Source: Actinomyces marmotae
GTDB taxonomy: Bacteria > Actinomycetota > Actinomycetes > Actinomycetales > Actinomycetaceae
Length of the DNA: 64,000 bases
Direction of reading: 5' to 3'
Assembly (NCBI RefSeq): GCF_013177295.1
Contig: NZ_CP053642.1
Location: 2,355,503-2,419,502 of the forward strand
Positions 61,815 through 64,000 of the stretch are shown one piece after another. Below the pieces are notes generated by a model. The model saw only the letters and a list, made by a program, of their open reading frames with translations, did not search any database and was not told the origin of the DNA. Both the position numbers and the translations under genes were made by a program. Numbering within the stretch: position 1 is the stretch's first letter; every line of letters starts with the position of its first letter.

Positions 61815-63005
61815 TCAGCGGTTCTTGCGCTGATTCTTCGCCTGGGCCTTGCGCTTGGCGGCCGCCTGCTGGCGGGCGCGGGCCTTGCGCTCGTAACGGC
61901 GCCGGGCGATCTCCTGCTCGGTGAGCCCGCCGTGCCTGGCCGAGCCCGACGTCGTCGAGGCCCGCGAGTCATCATCCGACGCGCCTTCGTCGGAGCCCTG
62001 CGCGGCATAGGCCTCCTCGACGGTGGCCGGCAGGGACCTCTTCTGGCGGTTCTTGCGCACGGGCTGGACGCGCTGCCCCCCGGTCCTGCCGGCGGCCTCG
62101 GCCTCGGCGACGCGCTTGGCAGCCTCCTCCTCTTCAAGGGAGGGCAGGCCCTTGGCGGCCCGCTTGGCGTTCTGCTTGGCGCGGTAGTTGCGCTCCGCCT
62201 CCGACCCGGGCGCCGGCATCCGGTGGATCGTGTAGAACTGCTGGCCCATGGTCCACAGGTTGGAGACCAGCCAGTAAATGAGCACGCCGATCTGGAAGTT
62301 GATGCCCGTGATCGCGAACACGATGGGCATCACCGTCGTCATGATCTTCTGGGTGCGCATCATTGGGTTGTCGTCCGTCTTGGACGAGTCCGGCATGTTC
62401 TTGATGCTGATCTGCGCCATCGTGTACCACTGGCTCACGGACATGGCGACGATGAGGATCACGGAGACGATCTGGACCGTCAGGTTGCCGTTGGCCTGCA
62501 TAAAGGACGAGGACAGCGGCGCCCCGAGGAGGGTAGAGTTCTGCACCTGCTCGGCCAGGTCAGCGGTCAGGGGGCCGATCGATCCGCGGGAGTAGGAGCC
62601 ATCGGCCACCTTCTGCAGGGACGCGAGCACCCGTAACAGGGCAAAGAAGATCGGCATCTGCACGATGATGGGCAGGCAGGAGGCCATGGGGTTGGTCCCG
62701 TGCTTGCGGTAGAGGGCCGTCATCTCCTCCTGGAGCCGCTGACGGGAGGCCGGGTCCTTCTTGCCTTTGTACTTCTCCTGGAGGGCCTTGAGCTCGGGCT
62801 GCATGAGTTGCATGCCCCGTTGGGCGCGGATCTGCCGCACGAACAGCGGCATCATGAGCAGGCGGACCACGATCGTCAGGCCGACAATCGACAGCACCCA
62901 GGCGATGCCCGCCCCGTCGGGCAGGCCGATGGCGACCAGGGCCTTGTGGATGTAGACCATGACCCAGGCGATAGCCACCTTGATCGGCCACAGTATCGTG
63001 TCCAT
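61815..63005 (-). CDS. yidC: Membrane protein insertase YidC/OxaI
   Basis: A 396-residue five-helix insertase of the Gram-positive type, without the large periplasmic domain. Helix 1 (KVAIAWVMVYIHKALVAIGL) is followed by the hydrophilic-groove helix with the conserved Arg (IVVRLLMMPLFVRQIRAQRG). The last ~130 residues form a basic, disordered cytoplasmic tail ending KAQAKNQRKNR that binds ribosomes. ATG 63005 has AAGGAG five bases upstream. Confidence 0.95.
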   Translation of the reverse strand: MDTILWPIKVAIAWVMVYIHKALVAIGLPDGAGIAWVLSIVGLTIVVRLLMMPLFVRQIRAQRGMQLMQPELKALQEKYKGKKDPASRQRLQEEMTALYRKHGTNPMASCLPIIVQMPIFFALLRVLASLQKVADGSYSRGSIGPLTADLAEQVQNSTLLGAPLSSSFMQANGNLTVQIVSVILIVAMSVSQWYTMAQISIKNMPDSSKTDDNPMMRTQKIMTTVMPIVFAITGINFQIGVLIYWLVSNLWTMGQQFYTIHRMPAPGSEAERNYRAKQNAKRAAKGLPSLEEEEAAKRVAEAEAAGRTGGQRVQPVRKNRQKRSLPATVEEAYAAQGSDEGASDDDSRASTTSGSARHGGLTEQEIARRRYERKARARQQAAAKRKAQAKNQRKNR

Positions 63006-63068
63006 CTGCACTCCTTGTATGCGTCTGGCGGGAGGGAACCGCCTGCCGGATAATCCGGCGCTTCCCGC

Positions 63069-63374
63069 TCAGCCCTTCTCGAGCTCGAAGCGGGGGATGT
63101 CGTGTGGGTAGTGGTAGCGCCATCGACCCCGGTCAGGCACATGGTCGACGCCGCCCCTGCTCCAGGGATTGCACCTCAGGACCCGCCAGGCCGCCAGCGC
63201 GAGGCCCTTGAGAGCGCCATGCGCGCCCAGCGCCTCGACGGCGTAGGACGAGCAAGTCGGGTAGTAGCGGCACCTGGCGGGGATCGCCGGGGAGATCCAG
63301 TGCTGATAGGCGTGCACGCAGGCCGCCATGGCCCGCGCCGGGGGTGAGGGACGGGCACCGGGTGAGTCGATCAT
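63069..63374 (-). CDS. yidD: Membrane protein insertion efficiency factor YidD
   Basis: A 101-residue protein with an amphipathic N-terminal helix and the YidD signature CRYYPTCSSYAVEALGAHG followed by RVLRCNPWSRGGVDHVP. Start ATG 63374 overlaps the rnpA stop by four bases. Confidence 0.95.
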   Translation of the reverse strand: MIDSPGARPSPPARAMAACVHAYQHWISPAIPARCRYYPTCSSYAVEALGAHGALKGLALAAWRVLRCNPWSRGGVDHVPDRGRWRYHYPHDIPRFELEKG

Positions 63375-63739
63375 CGACGTCGTCCCCTCCCCGTCAGGTC
63401 ACGGCAGCGGGCCAGCGCCCGATCGAGATCGACGCCGAGCTCAGCGCTCGTGGCGCCGTCGGCCTCGGCGAGCCCTCGGATGACGATCCGCGAGCCGGGC
63501 TCGACCCCCCCGATCCGCGCCCGCATGAGCGCCCGGATGCGACGCTTGATGCGATTGCGGTGCGTGGCCCTGGCCACCTGCTTCTTCGGCACCACGACGC
63601 CGACGAGTCCGGGAGTGGTGTCCCCGGCCCCGCCGGCGCGGTAGTGAACGACGAGCCTGCGGCTCCCGCTGCGCGCACCGGACTTCACCGCGATCGAGAA
63701 ATCATCCGATCGCAGCATCCGATGCGCGGCCGGGATCAC
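63371..63739 (-). CDS. rnpA: Ribonuclease P protein component
   Basis: A 122-residue protein subunit of the tRNA 5'-processing enzyme, with the RNR motif in ATHRNRIKRRIRALMR and a Val-rich central sheet GLVGVVVPKKQVAR. The GTG start (63739) lies one base after the rpmH stop. An ATG at codon 8 is possible but the family usually has the longer start. Confidence 0.95.
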   Translation of the reverse strand: MIPAAHRMLRSDDFSIAVKSGARSGSRRLVVHYRAGGAGDTTPGLVGVVVPKKQVARATHRNRIKRRIRALMRARIGGVEPGSRIVIRGLAEADGATSAELGVDLDRALARCRDLTGRGRRR

Positions 63740-63740
63740 C

Positions 63741-63878
63741 TCAGGCGGCGAGACGCGCGCGGCCCTTGCGGCGGCGCGAGGCGAGAACGGCGCGGCCAGC
63801 GCGGGTGCTCATGCGCTTGCGGAAACCGTGCACCTTGGCGCGACGGCGGTTGTTCGGCTGGAAGGTCCGCTTGCTCAC
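63741..63878 (-). CDS. rpmH: Ribosomal protein bL34
   Basis: A 45-residue L34 ([20 protein letters not shown]). The GTG start follows an AGGAGT ribosome site. The promoter region 63879-64000 faces the right edge, where dnaA is expected on the other strand. A weak DnaA-box-like TGTGGAACA lies at 63901-63909. Confidence 0.97.
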   Translation of the reverse strand: MSKRTFQPNNRRRAKVHGFRKRMSTRAGRAVLASRRRKGRARLAA

Positions 63879-64000
63879 GGGGATACTCCTGGTCGGAAAC
63901 TGTGGAACAGCGCGACGCGGATCGCGGCGCTGTCGCTCGCGGTGGCTGCCCCAGGATGGGGGGCGTGACTCCACGCGAACGTCCGCACCACAATACGTTT

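Overview
The window is about 70% G+C. It carries the gene order that flanks the replication origin of many Actinobacteria: penicillin-binding protein, rpsF, ssb, rpsR, rplI and dnaB on one side; NUDIX gene, DUF6049 gene, murJ-pseudokinase fusion, trxB, trxA, parB, parA, rsmG, jag, yidC, yidD, rnpA and rpmH on the other. dnaA and oriC should lie just beyond the right edge. I infer a high-GC actinobacterium, most likely Actinomyces-like; the genus is not proven from sequence alone.

Layout. 1-5.3 kb: end of an amino-acid permease gene, a DUF2079 membrane protein, a pair of fluoride-channel subunits, a membrane-anchored DsbA-like thiol oxidoreductase and a ROK sugar kinase. 5.4-10.4 kb: a tightly overlapping Fe-siderophore uptake operon (lipoprotein, two permeases, ATPase, siderophore-interacting reductase). 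10.4-18.3 kb: dnaB with a cluster of DnaA boxes in its upstream region, a MATE exporter, the S6-SSB-S18-L9 operon and a class A PBP. 18.8-24.8 kb: three tandem paralogous secreted proteins. They share a signal peptide, a duplicated beta-rich-looking domain, low-complexity Thr/Pro linkers and choline-binding-like GW repeats, and each sits in a repeated promoter-gene-terminator cassette.

24.8-38.8 kb: an 11-gene minus-strand allantoin-type catabolic operon plus a GntR/FCD regulator. It encodes a racemase-superfamily enzyme, carbamate kinase, two NCS1 permeases, allantoinase, an ATCase-like carbamoyltransferase without the aspartate-binding residues, a DUF3830 protein, a split transketolase, a TIM-barrel isomerase and glyoxylate carboligase. 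Usual partners (allantoate amidohydrolase, ureidoglycolate lyase or dehydrogenase, tartronate semialdehyde reductase, glycerate kinase) are not in the window. I propose that the operon drains ureido groups by phosphorolysis to carbamoyl phosphate and ATP, and feeds glyoxylate through hydroxypyruvate into the pentose phosphate pathway by transketolase. This is the best candidate here for an undescribed pathway.

38.9-44.6 kb: an MFS transporter, serA, serC and the CCA-adding enzyme. 44.7-64 kb: the origin-proximal segment listed above, with thrC, a LysN-like aminotransferase and a D-Ala-D-Ala ligase-like gene between trxA and parB. Ten parS-type sites lie within 53.5-59.0 kb, two of them inside parB. 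I found no tRNA, rRNA, CRISPR array or insertion sequence.
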